64,000 bases of DNA from contig NC_081407.1 of NCBI RefSeq assembly GCF_030272615.1, positions 147,807,744-147,871,743 on the forward strand, in the 5' to 3' direction. Source of the stretch: Cryptomeria japonica. Lineage: Eukaryota; Streptophyta; Pinopsida; Cupressales; Cupressaceae. The notes beneath the pieces are model-generated. The model had not been told where the DNA came from. It did not search any database and saw nothing but the letters and a program-made list of their open reading frames with translations. Positions within the stretch are counted from its first letter, which is position 1. Every line of letters starts with the position of its first letter. This document shows, piece by piece, positions 1-11,252 of this stretch. The translations under genes and the position numbers were made by a program.

Positions 1-662
1 TTTCTACTATGCCATTTTTTTGTGGTGTCCTTGGGGCAGACAACTGCCTCTTGATATCGTTCTCTTCAAATTACTTGTTGAATTCATCAGAAAGTGAGTT
101 CACCTCCTTGATCAGTTCTTAGGCATTTTATCCTTTGACCACTTTCCTTCTCTACCAATGCTCTAAAGGCTTTGAACTTTCCAAATGCCTCAGATTTGTC
201 TTTCAAGAATGTGAGCCACATCATTCTTGAGCATTCATTAGTAAGAATCATGAAATACCTATCTCCCTGAATACTTCTAGTTTTTATTGGACCACATAGA
301 TCGGTGTGCACAAGATCAAGTAATTTCTGTAGTAAAAAAGACTTACCTTTGAAAGTTGAGGAAGACATCTTCCCAAGTTGGCATTCTCTACACAAAGAAT
401 TCTCTAGTTTGTTCAGCAAAGGCAATCCTCATACTACCTTGATCTTACTGGCTTTTATAATATTGTCAAAGTTTATATGACAAAGTCTCCTATGCCATAT
501 CTAACTGTCATCAAACTTCGCCATCAAACACTGACTAATCTTGGCATTCAATTGAAACAAGTTACCTCTAGTCTTCTTACTGGTGGCAATAAGTTCACCA
601 CTCTTTCCAATTATACTATAGACTCCACCTTTGAACTCCAAAATGAGTCCTTTGTCATTTAG
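1..662 (-). pseudogene. Copia A pol fragment: integrase zinc finger and catalytic core
   Basis: Continues the gag frame after the TAG at 661-663. A GAG-pre-integrase-like stretch leads to VRGLP-type sequence, where a TGA near 426 replaces an expected Arg. The integrase follows at 87-425 (CRECQLGK, HTDLCGP, RTDQGGE). A further frameshift lies near 85: the reading TPQKNGIVE, typical just before the third catalytic residue, is found in another frame at about 1-60. At least two stops and one frameshift make this a dead pol. Integrase would insert the cDNA copy into chromosomal DNA. Confidence 0.75.
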
Positions 663-1910
663 CTAAGCAACACTCAAAAGGTTATTCTTAAGACCTTCTA
701 CCCAGTAGACATCATCTGCACTGCTCTTTCCATTCAGTGAGATGGATCCTTCACCTTTCACCAAGCATGGTGCATCGTTGCCAAACCGGACAACACCTCC
801 ATCATATTCTTCTAGAGACATTAAATTTCTCCAGTCACCAGTCATGTGGTGAGAACACCCACTATCAATAATCCACTCATTAGAGTTGTCAATGTGAGAG
901 ACAAGGGATTTCTTGTCAAACACTTCTTCCTTTACAACTACAAACACTATGTCCTCATTCTCTTCATCCTCAGATTCTTCATTAGTAACACCTTCATCCA
1001 CTACAATAAGACAATTTCTCCTACCTCCTCCTTTATACTTTCTAAACCTCTCTGGTTTATCCTTATTGTCATTGTTAGGACAGTTAACAGCTATATGTCC
1101 CATCTTATTGCAGGAAAAACATTTTAAAGGAAGCTTACCTCTATATTTTCCAGTGCCTTTTGGATGTCTCTTGGCAAGAAGAGCTTCAAACTCCATCAGA
1201 ATCTCTTCATCATCCATATCTCTGCATTGCCTGGATTCATAACTGGTACTTACTTCTTTTCCTTTTCTAGTTGATGCAGCAGATGCTCTAAAGGTTGACT
1301 CAGTCTTCTGAACACTGCCATCATAGCTATTCAACTCATATGCAGTCAACTTTGCAATGATAGAGTCTAAGGATACCTTGGTTTTGTCGATAGACATTAT
1401 CTCTTGAATAGCAGCAACTCTAATTGCATAGACCGGTAACAATGACCTCAAAACTTTACTGACAATGGTGGCATCATCAATTGTTCCACCAGTGCTCTTG
1501 ATATCTCCAACCACAGTCTTGATCCTTATGCCATATTGTTGAATGGTCTCTCCTTCAACCATCCTCATGTCTTCAAATTTTCCTCTAAGGCTCTCTTCCT
1601 TAGCTTGCTTGACATGCTCATCACCATCATAAATGGTTTCCAGAGTGTCCGATACATCCTTAAGATTGTCCTTATCTTGTACATCAATGAACTCAATATC
1701 GGACAGGCTGCTAATAAGGGCTTCCATGACTTGCCCATTTTCTTGAATCTCTCTTTTTTGATCATCGGTTAGAGTGTCAGTGGGGATAACATAGACATTC
1801 TCAACATAGCTCCAGTGTTGAGCACCCAAACTCTTGATATAAATCTTCACTCTATCCTTCCATATTTTGAAGTTATCTCTATTGAACTTAGGACCTTCCC
1901 TCCTCATCAT
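663..1910 (-). CDS. Copia A gag polyprotein with start of protease
   Basis: 415-codon open frame on the minus strand, starting at an ATG 58 bases inside the primer site of element A. Residues 1 to about 200 form a copia gag domain of the UBN2 type (early NFKIWKDRV and YVENVYVIP segments). A CX2CX4HX4C zinc knuckle (CFSCNKMGHIAVNC) lies near residue 265 and should bind packaged RNA. An aspartic protease active site, DSGCSHHM, lies near residue 350. The frame ends at a TAG where related elements read through into pol (LLSVA then stop then LNDKG), so the stop is probably a decayed Gln codon. The gag frame has no other lesion, so this is one of the best-preserved element genes here. Confidence 0.8.
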   Translation of the reverse strand: MMRREGPKFNRDNFKIWKDRVKIYIKSLGAQHWSYVENVYVIPTDTLTDDQKREIQENGQVMEALISSLSDIEFIDVQDKDNLKDVSDTLETIYDGDEHVKQAKEESLRGKFEDMRMVEGETIQQYGIRIKTVVGDIKSTGGTIDDATIVSKVLRSLLPVYAIRVAAIQEIMSIDKTKVSLDSIIAKLTAYELNSYDGSVQKTESTFRASAASTRKGKEVSTSYESRQCRDMDDEEILMEFEALLAKRHPKGTGKYRGKLPLKCFSCNKMGHIAVNCPNNDNKDKPERFRKYKGGGRRNCLIVVDEGVTNEESEDEENEDIVFVVVKEEVFDKKSLVSHIDNSNEWIIDSGCSHHMTGDWRNLMSLEEYDGGVVRFGNDAPCLVKGEGSISLNGKSSADDVYWVEGLKNNLLSVA

Positions 1911-1967
1911 TAAAGTAGGATCTTTTACCTCAAGTGGTTAAGCTTATATCATCGAGGACCTAGAGTT

Positions 1968-1977
1968 GCTTTGATAC
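1968..1977 (-). other. Left half of copia A primer-binding site, with gypsy F target duplication
   Basis: GCTTTGATAC at 1968-1977 and GATGCCA at 15556-15562 flank gypsy F. The five bases next to each end (GATAC and GATGC) are the target duplication with one transition. Removing F and one copy restores a primer site reading TGGCATCAAAGC on the minus strand. Confidence 0.8.
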
Positions 1978-3198
1978 TGTCATGCCCAAAATTTAGGGCA
2001 AGATCGGGATTTTTTTTTTTAAACATAACTTTTTAAAATATTAAATCGACAAATATAAAATGCTACAACATGTTTTGTCTTAACTATGTTTAGATTAACT
2101 TTATCACTAGCTCAATTATTCAAAATTAAATAAAATTAAATACGGAATTCTAAGTGAATAGTTTTATTGTCTACTCAAATTTAATAAATCAACTAATTCA
2201 GATAATTAATTGGCATAGGCAAAATTAATCTCGGATAGCCATTAATTGATTTTAGAAAGCTAATTAAAATTATTCTCCTAGCATCCATTTTAATCCATAA
2301 TTAAAATGTGCTTAAATTAATCCATTTTAATCCATACTTAAAATGTGCTCAAATTAAATTAACTAAGGTACAATTAAGCCCATGATGAAAACATCCCATA
2401 AGATTTCATTCCAAAACCTATATCCAAGTATGTCAATTAAATCTCTATTTAAAAAAAAAAAAAAAAATACCCTTAGGTTGATTAAAAATCAATGTTTACC
2501 TTGATTTTATATACTCTTAAGAATCTACAACACTAATAAATATTAAAATCTAAAGATATGCTTTATTCTTTAATTTCCCCAACTTTCTATTTATATTTTC
2601 ATTTATGAGTATTTAAATTTTTATATTTATATATAAACATATATATTTAATTACTATAACAATTTCCCAAACTTTATAAAACCAAACCATGCAAACCCTA
2701 GCTAGGGATTTCGCATTATAAAATACCCCTATTTTATAAATTTTACTATTTTCTTATTATTAACCTAGCCCTACCCAGGCTAGGATTTTATATATATTTT
2801 TTTGTGTGAAGATTTATGCAGGGCTGAATGGAAGCCTCGGTGGCGGCCATGGCAAATGAGCGATGCTTGTTGGGGATGCTGGGCGCGGTGGTGCATGAAG
2901 CTCCACCAGTGGGGCACCCCACTGTGGGGGTTGCGGCCCACATAGTGGCCTTGGCCATTGTGTGAGTCACGGCCCGCACAGTGGCACAACCCACTGCGAC
3001 GAGCACGGCCCGCACAGGGAGTTGCGACCTCCTGTGAGGGTCGCGGCCCGCACAGGGGTTGCGCCCCCTATGTGACTGAGGCCTCGCGGGGGTTCTAAAC
3101 CTCGCTTCTATGCAAAAAAAAAAATTGTTTAAGTTTTTTTATTTTTATTTTTATTTTTTATATATATTTTTAAAAAAATATAATTATATATATATTTA

Positions 3199-3229
<31 letters not shown>

Positions 3230-3317
3230 GTATATATATATTTATATATATATGCATTTTTATATGTATATAGGTACATATATATTTATTTTTGTGGGTA
3301 TTTAAATAAATATATTT

Positions 3318-3387
<70 letters not shown>

Positions 3388-6310
3388 ATTTGCATGTATA
3401 TAAATTATATATTTATATAAATATATATATTTTATATGACAGAATTTATATAAGGAATAGACCATAGTATTTTTTATTTCAGGTATGTATTCGAACAGAA
3501 TACTGACGTATTATATTGTTTTTTTTTATTTATTTCTTTTCATAAGTTTCCTAGATGCAAAAATAAAATAGATGGATTATGAAAAATTCTGATTCACTTA
3601 CAGCAAAAGTAAAGTAATTAAACTGTTTACTGTAGATGTTATTTTTTGCATATAAATAATGCCAGTATTTAATAAATCCTAACTTACACTAAATAAATGA
3701 CTAAATTTAATAAATTTACAAGCAACTAAATCAATCCAGATTTTATTTAAATAAAACTATAATAGATTATGATTTTCATTTTCTGCAATAAATAAATTGA
3801 CAGACTTTGCAAATTCTACAACAACTATTTTAAATAACAAATTTTAATAATTTTAACAGCAACTAAATATAGCTATAATTTATCAATCTAGAAACCTTAG
3901 AGATGGCTATAAAATTATTTGCTCTTAATTTCTAAAATTTAAAAAGAAATATAATCACAGATAAAATAAAATCACAGAATTAAATAAAATGACTTTTACA
4001 TTTTCCTGGATTGATCTAAATGCTTTTATTTTCAGCCTCCTACATGCATGCAAATCAAATTCATTTCTTTCCTAATATTTGAGTTTAAATGCATAAAAAG
4101 AATAAACAAATCTCTTCTTATCAAAATATCCTAAGACACAACAATGTTATCTTTCAGAAATTTAGAAAACTAAACCAAAGTTACTTCTTTCTTTTCTGCA
4201 GTATTGCATGAATAATTATTACATAACTTTAAACTTAATCCCAAGACTTTATAGTCACTTTACAAATAGGTCTCTCCTTTCAATCAAGTGAGGACTTTCA
4301 AAGAACATAAATTACATTTACATCATTTTTTTGCAACAACTAAATCCAGCCACATCTACTTGTCCTGCTATTTTCTTCTAAAAACCTGCAATTAAATCAA
4401 AAGCTATGGCCATGGAGAGCTCACCTCCCAGCCTAGCCTAACTGGTAGCCACCCCCGAGCTCAGAGAACCAAGCCCTAGATAGATAACACACATGCAAAA
4501 ACAAAAGATAGAAAATACACAACCCAAACACAATCCCAACCTAGGCTACACTACACCACACATTTGTGATGTCTTTTCAAGGGTGGTAGTGGACCAAGTA
4601 CCCTGAGGAGACTGCAACTATGGAAAAACATATAGCCACCTCATGGCAACCAAATACATCAAGTATGACAACCCCATATTCCTTATGCCCCCCAAAACAA
4701 TCATGCCTTATTTCCCTCCTTATGACCCCCAATGCATAAACAAGCCATGCAGCAAGGGTCAAATAAATCCCTTGTGATCACTCTCATAACGAGAGCCTCT
4801 CACTCGAGGGCTGTCACTTCTACCACCCATAAGACCATTCTCTCTCCCAAGAGTAGGAGGTCTTGATTACTCCCAAAACACATAAATTGCATAGGCACAA
4901 AACACCAAATAAATTTCCAAGAAATATATGCACCAAAAACTAATCTTTTACACAAGCGTTTCTTTCAAAACAACTTGCAATAAGAAAACATTACAAGAAA
5001 AGTAAAACCAACCTTAAACTGCCCAAAGGTATGCTAGTTTTGTTGAGGATGAGCAGCCCAATTCCACAAGTCTTCTCTTTCTACCCTTAGCCAAAATTAT
5101 CAATCCCAAATCTATCTTTTTCTTTTCAAAATTCTTTTGTCTCCAAAAATGGAGAGTAGGTGATTACCCACTAATTTTCTAATTCTTGCTTAAGAAGCCC
5201 TTTGTGAGAGTTGTCACAAGTTTCTAAAATCTAAAAAAGAAGGTAAGGTAAAATGGGAAAGGGAACTCTCATTCGAAAAGGAAGGTTTACAACTTAGTTC
5301 AAGTCTTCTAATTTCAATTTTCACACATCTTAGAAAAGTCAATTTTTAGGGTGTCTAAAAGGTCACATGGGAGTAGAAAATTGCCTAAAATTACCCCTAA
5401 CCCTTAGGTATACCTTATGGGCTTTAGGAAACCTTATTAAACTACCCCTAGGTGTCCATTTAACCCTTTTTTAACCCCTCTAAAGTTTATTTTCGGGTCA
5501 AACCTATGTTGACTATCCCAAAGATTCTTTACCCAAGGCATTTATGGAATCACATTACATTAATTGAAAAAGCTATAGTTAAACAATTCCCTCCAAGAGA
5601 CAAATTTAAAAACTCAAACATAAATCCACACGTGTCAAGTGACACAAGAAAATACTTTTACAAAATTATACATGAAATCGTGTCTCTTGTTGGATTTAAA
5701 TAAATCAATTAAATAACATTTAACACACACGCATCATTTACTATTATGAATAAAATACGACACAAACGGGGTGTTGTCTCTCCAAATAGACAAACCCTAG
5801 TTTTACTAACATACATAGGTCTAGGTTTGGTTCTCCGTAATATTTCCATGGTCACATGGATAACCTCCTGCGCATCTCAATTACACATTATTAACTTCAA
5901 GTAACCTCATATAATATAAAACACAAGAATAATAATACACATCAAACACTTGCATACAATTTACATTTGAACAATTTAATACATCTTATATCCAAGTAAT
6001 TTCTCATAAGCAATTATCCCAATTCTCATTATTTTGATCCACACATAAAACATACATCCTATTTCTATCATCATAGTAAAGTCCTGCAAATTCAATAACG
6101 ACATTTATCACCGCAAATTCATCCTATTCAAAAATCATGTAGTGTTCTATATCATAAAGCATATAAATAAAGCATCAACATATACCAATGTTATCCAAAT
6201 CATGGAATCATATAAGTTCTAAATCCATAATGCATAAAAATAAAGCATCCATAATAGTCTCAACATAAAAACTATTGAAATGTCAGACTGAGTCAGAGTG
6301 GGGCCTCACA
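1978..6310 (-). repeat. 3' LTR of gypsy F (4333 bp)
   Basis: On the plus strand it begins TGTCATGCCC and ends GGGGCCTCACA; the same ends bound the partner copy at 11253-15555. It is mostly AT-rich but holds a GC-rich island at about 2840-3100 made of degenerate CGCGGCCCGCACAGG-type units, and a long TA microsatellite at about 3180-3380 that is much shorter in the partner LTR. Open frames in this region are present in both LTRs only because the LTRs are copies of each other. Confidence 0.93.
3324..3380. repeat. (AT)n microsatellite inside F 3' LTR
   Basis: About 57 bases of uninterrupted AT dinucleotides. The matching position of the other LTR (near 12610) has only a short ATATAT run, so the tract expanded or contracted after insertion. 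Confidence 0.9.
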
Positions 6311-6325
6311 CCCTCCCCCTCTAGG
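6311..6325 (-). other. Polypurine tract of gypsy F
   Basis: Minus strand reads CCTAGAGGGGGAGGG directly before the 3' LTR start TGTGAGG. It is the expected RNase H-resistant primer for plus-strand DNA synthesis. Confidence 0.8.
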
Positions 6326-6329
6326 CATG

Positions 6330-7500
6330 AACTTCCTCCTGGAGTTCATCAAAAAGGTGGGGGTACTCTGATCTCATACGTGCTACATCCTCCCATGAAG
6401 CCGTAACCTTATCATAGTGATCCCACTGGACCCTAACTTGGTCCAGCTCTCAACCTCGAAGGGCCAGCGTCCGGCGTGCCAAAATGCAAATGGGCTCCAA
6501 AGCTAGCTGCCCGTCCGACTCCACCTGCAAGGCATCCCAATCTAAAATATGAGACTCATCATAGATATATTTCCTCAAAACTGATACATGAAACACATCG
6601 TGGATGCATGACAGGGTAGGTGGCAATGCTAAACAGTAGGCAACTGGGCCTATCCTCTCAAGGATCTCAAAAGGTCCTACAAAGCAAGGTGCGAGCTTAG
6701 AACCCTTTCTGTAATGGATTGGACTCTTATGCGGCCGCACTCTCAAGAAGACTCTATTTCCAACTAGGTAGCTATGATCTATCCTCTTCACATCATCATA
6801 TTTCTTCTGTCTATCCTGAGCCTCTCTAAGACATTGCCTAATCAAATCCACCTACTGTTCCACATCCCGAACTATCTCAGGACCAATAGCAACTCTGTCC
6901 TCTATGCGGTCCCAACTCAACGATGTCTTGCAAGGCCTGCCATATAATGCCTGATAGGGTGGCATCCTCAAAGAAGTGTGATGCCCATTGTTATAGGCAA
7001 GCTCCACTAAGGGAAGGTACTCTTCCCATCTAGTCTAATGATCCATGACATACATGCGAAGCATATCCTTTAACACTTGATTAGCCCTCTCTATCTGACC
7101 ATCCGTTTCCGGGTGATAGGTTGTACTGAAATTGAGCTTAGTGCCCATAGCTGCCTGTAATGCCTTCCAAAAGGAAGAAGTGAAGATGGAATCTCTATCA
7201 AAAATAATCTTGCGTGGAATGCCATGAAGTCTGACAATGTCTCGCAAGAACACCTGTGCTACCACTGGTGCTATGAAGGTAGTTCGAACTGGTGAAAAGT
7301 GAGCCACTTTGGTCAACTTGTCAACTATCACCAAGATGGCATCACGGCGACGAGAAGACATAGGAAGACCAATGATGAAATCCATGGATATAGTATCCCA
7401 CTTCCACTTTGGTATAGCATGAGACTGGAGAAACCCACCTGGATGGCGGTGCTCCGCCTTTACTCTCTGACACTCGAGGCATCAGGCTACTAACTCAGTA
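6330..7500 (-). pseudogene. Gypsy F integrase and chromodomain-like C-terminus
   Basis: Minus-strand coding relic. The zinc-finger tail (CLECQRVKAEH) lies near 7490-7460. The catalytic core at 7385-7035 begins MDFIIGLP and includes the second catalytic Asp region (IFDRDSIFTSSFW) and the third-residue region TYHPETDGQIERANQ. A stop follows MYVMDH, then about 180 bases lead to another open stretch, 6851-6450, with the integrase C-terminal GPFEILERIGPVAY motif and IHDVFHVSVLR. The end, past a stop at 6450, reads on to SWEDVARMR and YPHLF, matching the tail of Tekay-type chromodomain elements. At least two in-frame stops make it non-functional. Confidence 0.75.
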
Positions 7501-7727
7501 ATGAGCTGCCGCATTCCTGGCCAATGATATAACTGCCTCAAGTCAGCATGCAACTTTTTAACTCTGGGATGCGCTACATAAGGAGCTCTATGAGCCTCTG
7601 TGACAATGAACTCTCACAATCCCATGGAGGAAGGTACATAGATGCGCCCTCTATGGCATAATAGTCCATCGGACTCCAAAGAATAATCCACATATTTCCC
7701 CTCTAGAGTAACCTATGATTGTATTAC

Positions 7728-8900
7728 CTAACAAACCTCTGGATACCATCCATCCTCTGGCAAATGCTGTAGTATATGGTCTCTCAAATCCGTGCCCATA
7801 GATATGGTGTAAACCTCATGACGTCTCCTACTCAAAGCATCTACAACTACGTTTTCCTTTCCTTTGATGTAGTGAACGTCAAAATCATATTCGCACAAGA
7901 ACTCCATCCATCTCCTTTGACATGCATTAAGGTTCGGCTGAGTGAAAATGTACTGAAGACTCTGATGATCTGAATGCATCTTGAAGTGATGACCTAAAAG
8001 GAAGTGTCTCCACCTCACAAGTGTATGCACTACTACTACGAGCTCAAGGTCATGAGTAGGATAATTAAGTTCATGAGTCTTAAGTTTCCTAGACTCGAAA
8101 GCTATAGCCCTACCATCCTACATAAGAACTGCCCCTAAACCCTCTAGTTAAGCATCTGTACAAACCATGAAGTCAGCTGAGGGATCTGGTACAACAAGGA
8201 TAGGAGCGCTAGTGAGGGCCCTTTTGAGTTCCTGAAAGGCCTTCTCGCACTTCTCTATCCACTCAAATTTCTTCCCTTTATGCTAAAGAGAAGTAATAGG
8301 ATGTGCGACTCTAGAGAATCGCTCAACAAAATGTCAGTAATAACCTACTAAGCCCATGAAGCTCTTGACCTCTGTCACACTGGTTGGTGCTGGCCAATCC
8401 ATAATAGCCCTAATCTTTGATGGGTCAGCTGAGATCCCATCACCAAAAATAACGTGCCCAAGGTACTTGACCTCTGATCGAAAGAAAGCACACTTTGACA
8501 AACTGCCAAACAACTAATTATCCTGCAAACACTGCAATACCTGTTTTAGGTGCTCCTCATGCTCCTTCTCATTTTGAGAATATATTAGTATATCATCGAG
8601 GAACACAATTACAAAGTGGTCCAGAAATGTGCGGAATACCCCATTCATGAGGCTCATGAAAATGGCTGGAGCATTCGTAAGACCAAATGGAACCACAGTG
8701 AACTCATAGTGGCCATATCTAGTGCGAAATGCGGTCTTGTGGATATCACTTTCCACTATTCTCAGCTGATGGTATCTTGACTTTAGATCAATTTTGGAAA
8801 AGACTTTGGCACCCTGAAGTTGGTCAAATAAATCATCAATTCTGGGAAAAGGATATCGGTTCTTGATGGTTACTTTATTTAACTTCCAATAATCCATACA
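7728..8900 (-). pseudogene. Gypsy F reverse transcriptase and RNase H
   Basis: Minus strand. 8897-8514 holds the RT palm: [39 protein letters not shown], and the catalytic FLDDILIYS (Y/FLDD box, D-D conserved). A stop at the end of QCLQDN is followed in frame by CAFFRSEVKYLGHV and the connection region. RNase H lies around 8030-7728 (HSDHQSLQYI, RRWMEFLCEYDF, VVDALSRR). The fragments share one direction and follow protease, as expected for gypsy pol. Several TAG/TAA codons interrupt it, including inside the connection domain near 8280. Confidence 0.8.
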
Positions 8901-8999
8901 TAATCGGAGAGATCCATCCTTCTTCTTAACAAAGATGACTGGTGCACCCCAAGGGGATACGCTAGGACGAATATGACCCTTCTCAAGGAGTTCCTCAAG

Positions 9000-9287
9000 C
9001 TATATTTTGAGCTCATTAAGCTCATTTGTGGTCATCCTATAAGGTGCTCTAGAAACTGGTTCGGCTCTTGGTACAAGGTCTATATGAAAGTCAATCTCTC
9101 TATGGGGCGGCATTCCAGGTAGCTCTAAAGGGAACACATCTGAATATCCCTTAAGGATAGGATGGTTGTCAAGTGATGTTTCCTTTTCTTCTTCTTCTCC
9201 TCTGTCACTGATAGTGATAGCAAAAATATGACATCCCTTTTGCATGCTCCGCTTAAGCTGCATTGTGGAGATCATACGAAGAGACAC
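9000..9287 (-). pseudogene. Gypsy F pol: protease-RT linker and RT N-terminus
   Basis: Open minus-strand stretch containing LKGYSDVFPLELPGMPPHREIDF in part, the typical start of a plant gypsy reverse transcriptase (FPxELPGLPPxRxIDF). It precedes the RT palm at 8897 and follows the protease at 9758, so it is one piece of the same broken polyprotein. Confidence 0.75.
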
Positions 9288-9542
9288 AAGTCTCTAAATC
9301 CCGATGATAACTATGGGCGAGCCATGATCATCCTCACACTCGATCTTTTTCAAGCAGCAATCCATCTTGGCTCTATGGGCATAAAACCAATCCATGCCAA
9401 GTACGATACCGTAAGATCCAAGTGGTGTCACTCTAAGGTCTACTAATGTGGTGGTCTTGCCAATCTGCAGCTGACATGCCCTAACCTCTTATTCCACTAA
9501 CACTCTAGCCCCTGAAGCTAATTCCACTTCCCAATTGACACC

Positions 9543-9758
9543 CTATCTAGTTGCCACTAGCCCGCAACGCTCCACAACCAATGGAGATATAAAAGAGTCA
9601 GTAGCTCCTGAATCAAACAAAATAGATACATTGTTACCTTTGGTCATGCCTGCAACCTCAATGACCATGGCCTTATGCTCAGCCTGGCAGTTGTCAACCA
9701 CTGCGAATACTCTATGGGACCTACCCATATCACCAACCGTTGGCTCTGAAGTGGCCAT
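9543..9758 (-). pseudogene. Gypsy F aspartic protease
   Basis: Minus-strand stretch with the retroviral-type protease active site LFDSGATDSFISP, which is intact. The residues before it (RVFAVVDNCQAEHKAMVIEV) are typical for plant gypsy elements between zinc knuckle and protease. A stop and frame change separate it from gag, and a TAG follows LVATR. Confidence 0.8.
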
Positions 9759-9761
9759 CCG

Positions 9762-11079
9762 CTAATTCCCTGCCATCTGACCCTGAGGGCAATCCCTCGC
9801 CATATGCCCCATGGCTCCACATGTAAAGAAAGCACCCCGTGCCTGGAACTGGGTGCCCTGAGGCCTAGAGAAATCCTGTCCTCCTAGATCCGCTGTACCC
9901 ACCCCTAGAGGACTGTTGAGTCCTCGCCGGAGTTGTGTAAGGCACCTGCGCTCTCTGATCTCGCCTCTGACCCTGAGACTGCCACTACTCGAGCTTGGTG
10001 CCCTGCTGATACTGTGGAAGCTTCTGCCTCTGGTTCTGTTGTGTCTATTGCGGAGGAGGAGGTTTGGAGAACCCCTGTGAGTTTCAGTTATTTCCCTTCC
10101 AATGTGGTTTCTGGAATCCATAGGTCTAGGGTGTAGGGTTTTGGTTTTGAAACTGATCCCTAGTGTCTTGTGGTCTGACCTGAATCTCCTTTGCTATTAG
10201 TGCCTTCTCCACGGCAACCCGAAGTCTCTCTAGAGCGGACATCCTCACTAGCCCGACTATACCGGCATTTAACCCTCTGATGAAGCAGTTGACGAGAAGT
10301 TTCTCGTCCTTTAGATAATTCACATAAGGCAAGAGCTCAAAGAATTTTATCTCATATTGGGTTACTGATAAGCCCTTTTGTTGGAGGTCGTGAAACTCAT
10401 CTATCCGACGCTGTCTGAAATGTTTTGATAGGTACCTCTCCCTGAACCTCTCTATAAATATCTCCCAAGCGAGAGTATCAGGAACTAATCCGCACTTGTA
10501 CTCCTCCTGTCTCCACCATGTGGAGGTCGTTCCTCTCAATAGATGGACTGTGACACGTGCTTTTAGGTTGCTCTCGTAAGAGCACAATGCAAAGAACCTC
10601 TCAAGGCTCAAAAGCCATGCCTCAGCTTGTACCCCGTCAGTAGAACCTCCAAAAGACGATGGCTGGAGGCGCATAACCTCCCTGATAAGATCCCATGGAT
10701 CCCGACGAGCTCTCTCAAAATAAACTGGCTCCACCACTGGAGGTGGTCCTGGTAGGTGCACAGACTCTGGCTCATTTCCACCCTGACTCTCTACAGGAAT
10801 AGGAGCTGGACTCCTGCTTCATTCCCTATCAACTGATCTATGACTCCTAGAGTCCTGATTTCTAACATGAGGGTTCTCTGCTGAAATCCTTTCCTGAACT
10901 ATGCCAATTAGGTTCTAGATTTCTTCTAAGAGGTTTCGGTTGGGATCATTTGGCTGTTCGGGAGGAGCTTCTAGGTTCTCTTCCGGAACCGATTCCTCCC
11001 TAGCTATCTCTTCGTGTGCTATGCGCACATGCCTAGGACCCCTTCCGCGCTTGCGAGCTTGTCATGTAGTCGGAGGCAT
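9762..11079 (-). pseudogene. Gypsy F gag with degenerate zinc knuckle
   Basis: Starts at an ATG at 11079-11077, about 160 bases after the primer site. Early in-frame stops (TGA after MPPTT, TAG after LLEEI, TGA after SVDRE) break the N-terminus. The stretch 10761-10126 is open and holds the gypsy capsid domain (SFGGSTDGVQAEAWL, WEIFIERFRERY, VTQYEIKFFELLPYV). A Gln-rich linker with more stops follows. The zinc knuckle near 9830-9790 reads FFTCGAMGHMARDC: the first Cys of CX2CX4HX4C is replaced by Phe. A frameshift lies between linker and knuckle. Confidence 0.8.
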
Positions 11080-11237
11080 CTTAAGAGGAAAATAAAATAA
11101 ATTAAATTAAATAACTAATTTCTTTTGGAAAAATATTTAATTAATTAAATTTAAATATCCTATAAAAATCAATATAATAAAATAAATTAATCTAAACCGA
11201 AACGTAAGTGGAGAAAGGTTCCTAGTGTGGAAACCTT

Positions 11238-11249
11238 GCTCTGATACCA
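11238..11249 (-). other. Primer-binding site of gypsy F (tRNA-iMet)
   Basis: Minus strand reads TGGTATCAGAGC three bases after the 5' LTR end. This is the canonical plant initiator-Met tRNA complement. Confidence 0.9.
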
Positions 11250-11252
11250 AAA

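Noticed and set aside
846-1242. Plus-strand open frames opposite copia A gag
   Set aside because: Shadows of the minus-strand gag, which has a zinc knuckle and protease motif.
3110-3395. Open frames on both strands of the TA-rich tract
   Set aside because: They are Ile/Tyr repeats produced by an AT microsatellite, with no protein-like composition.
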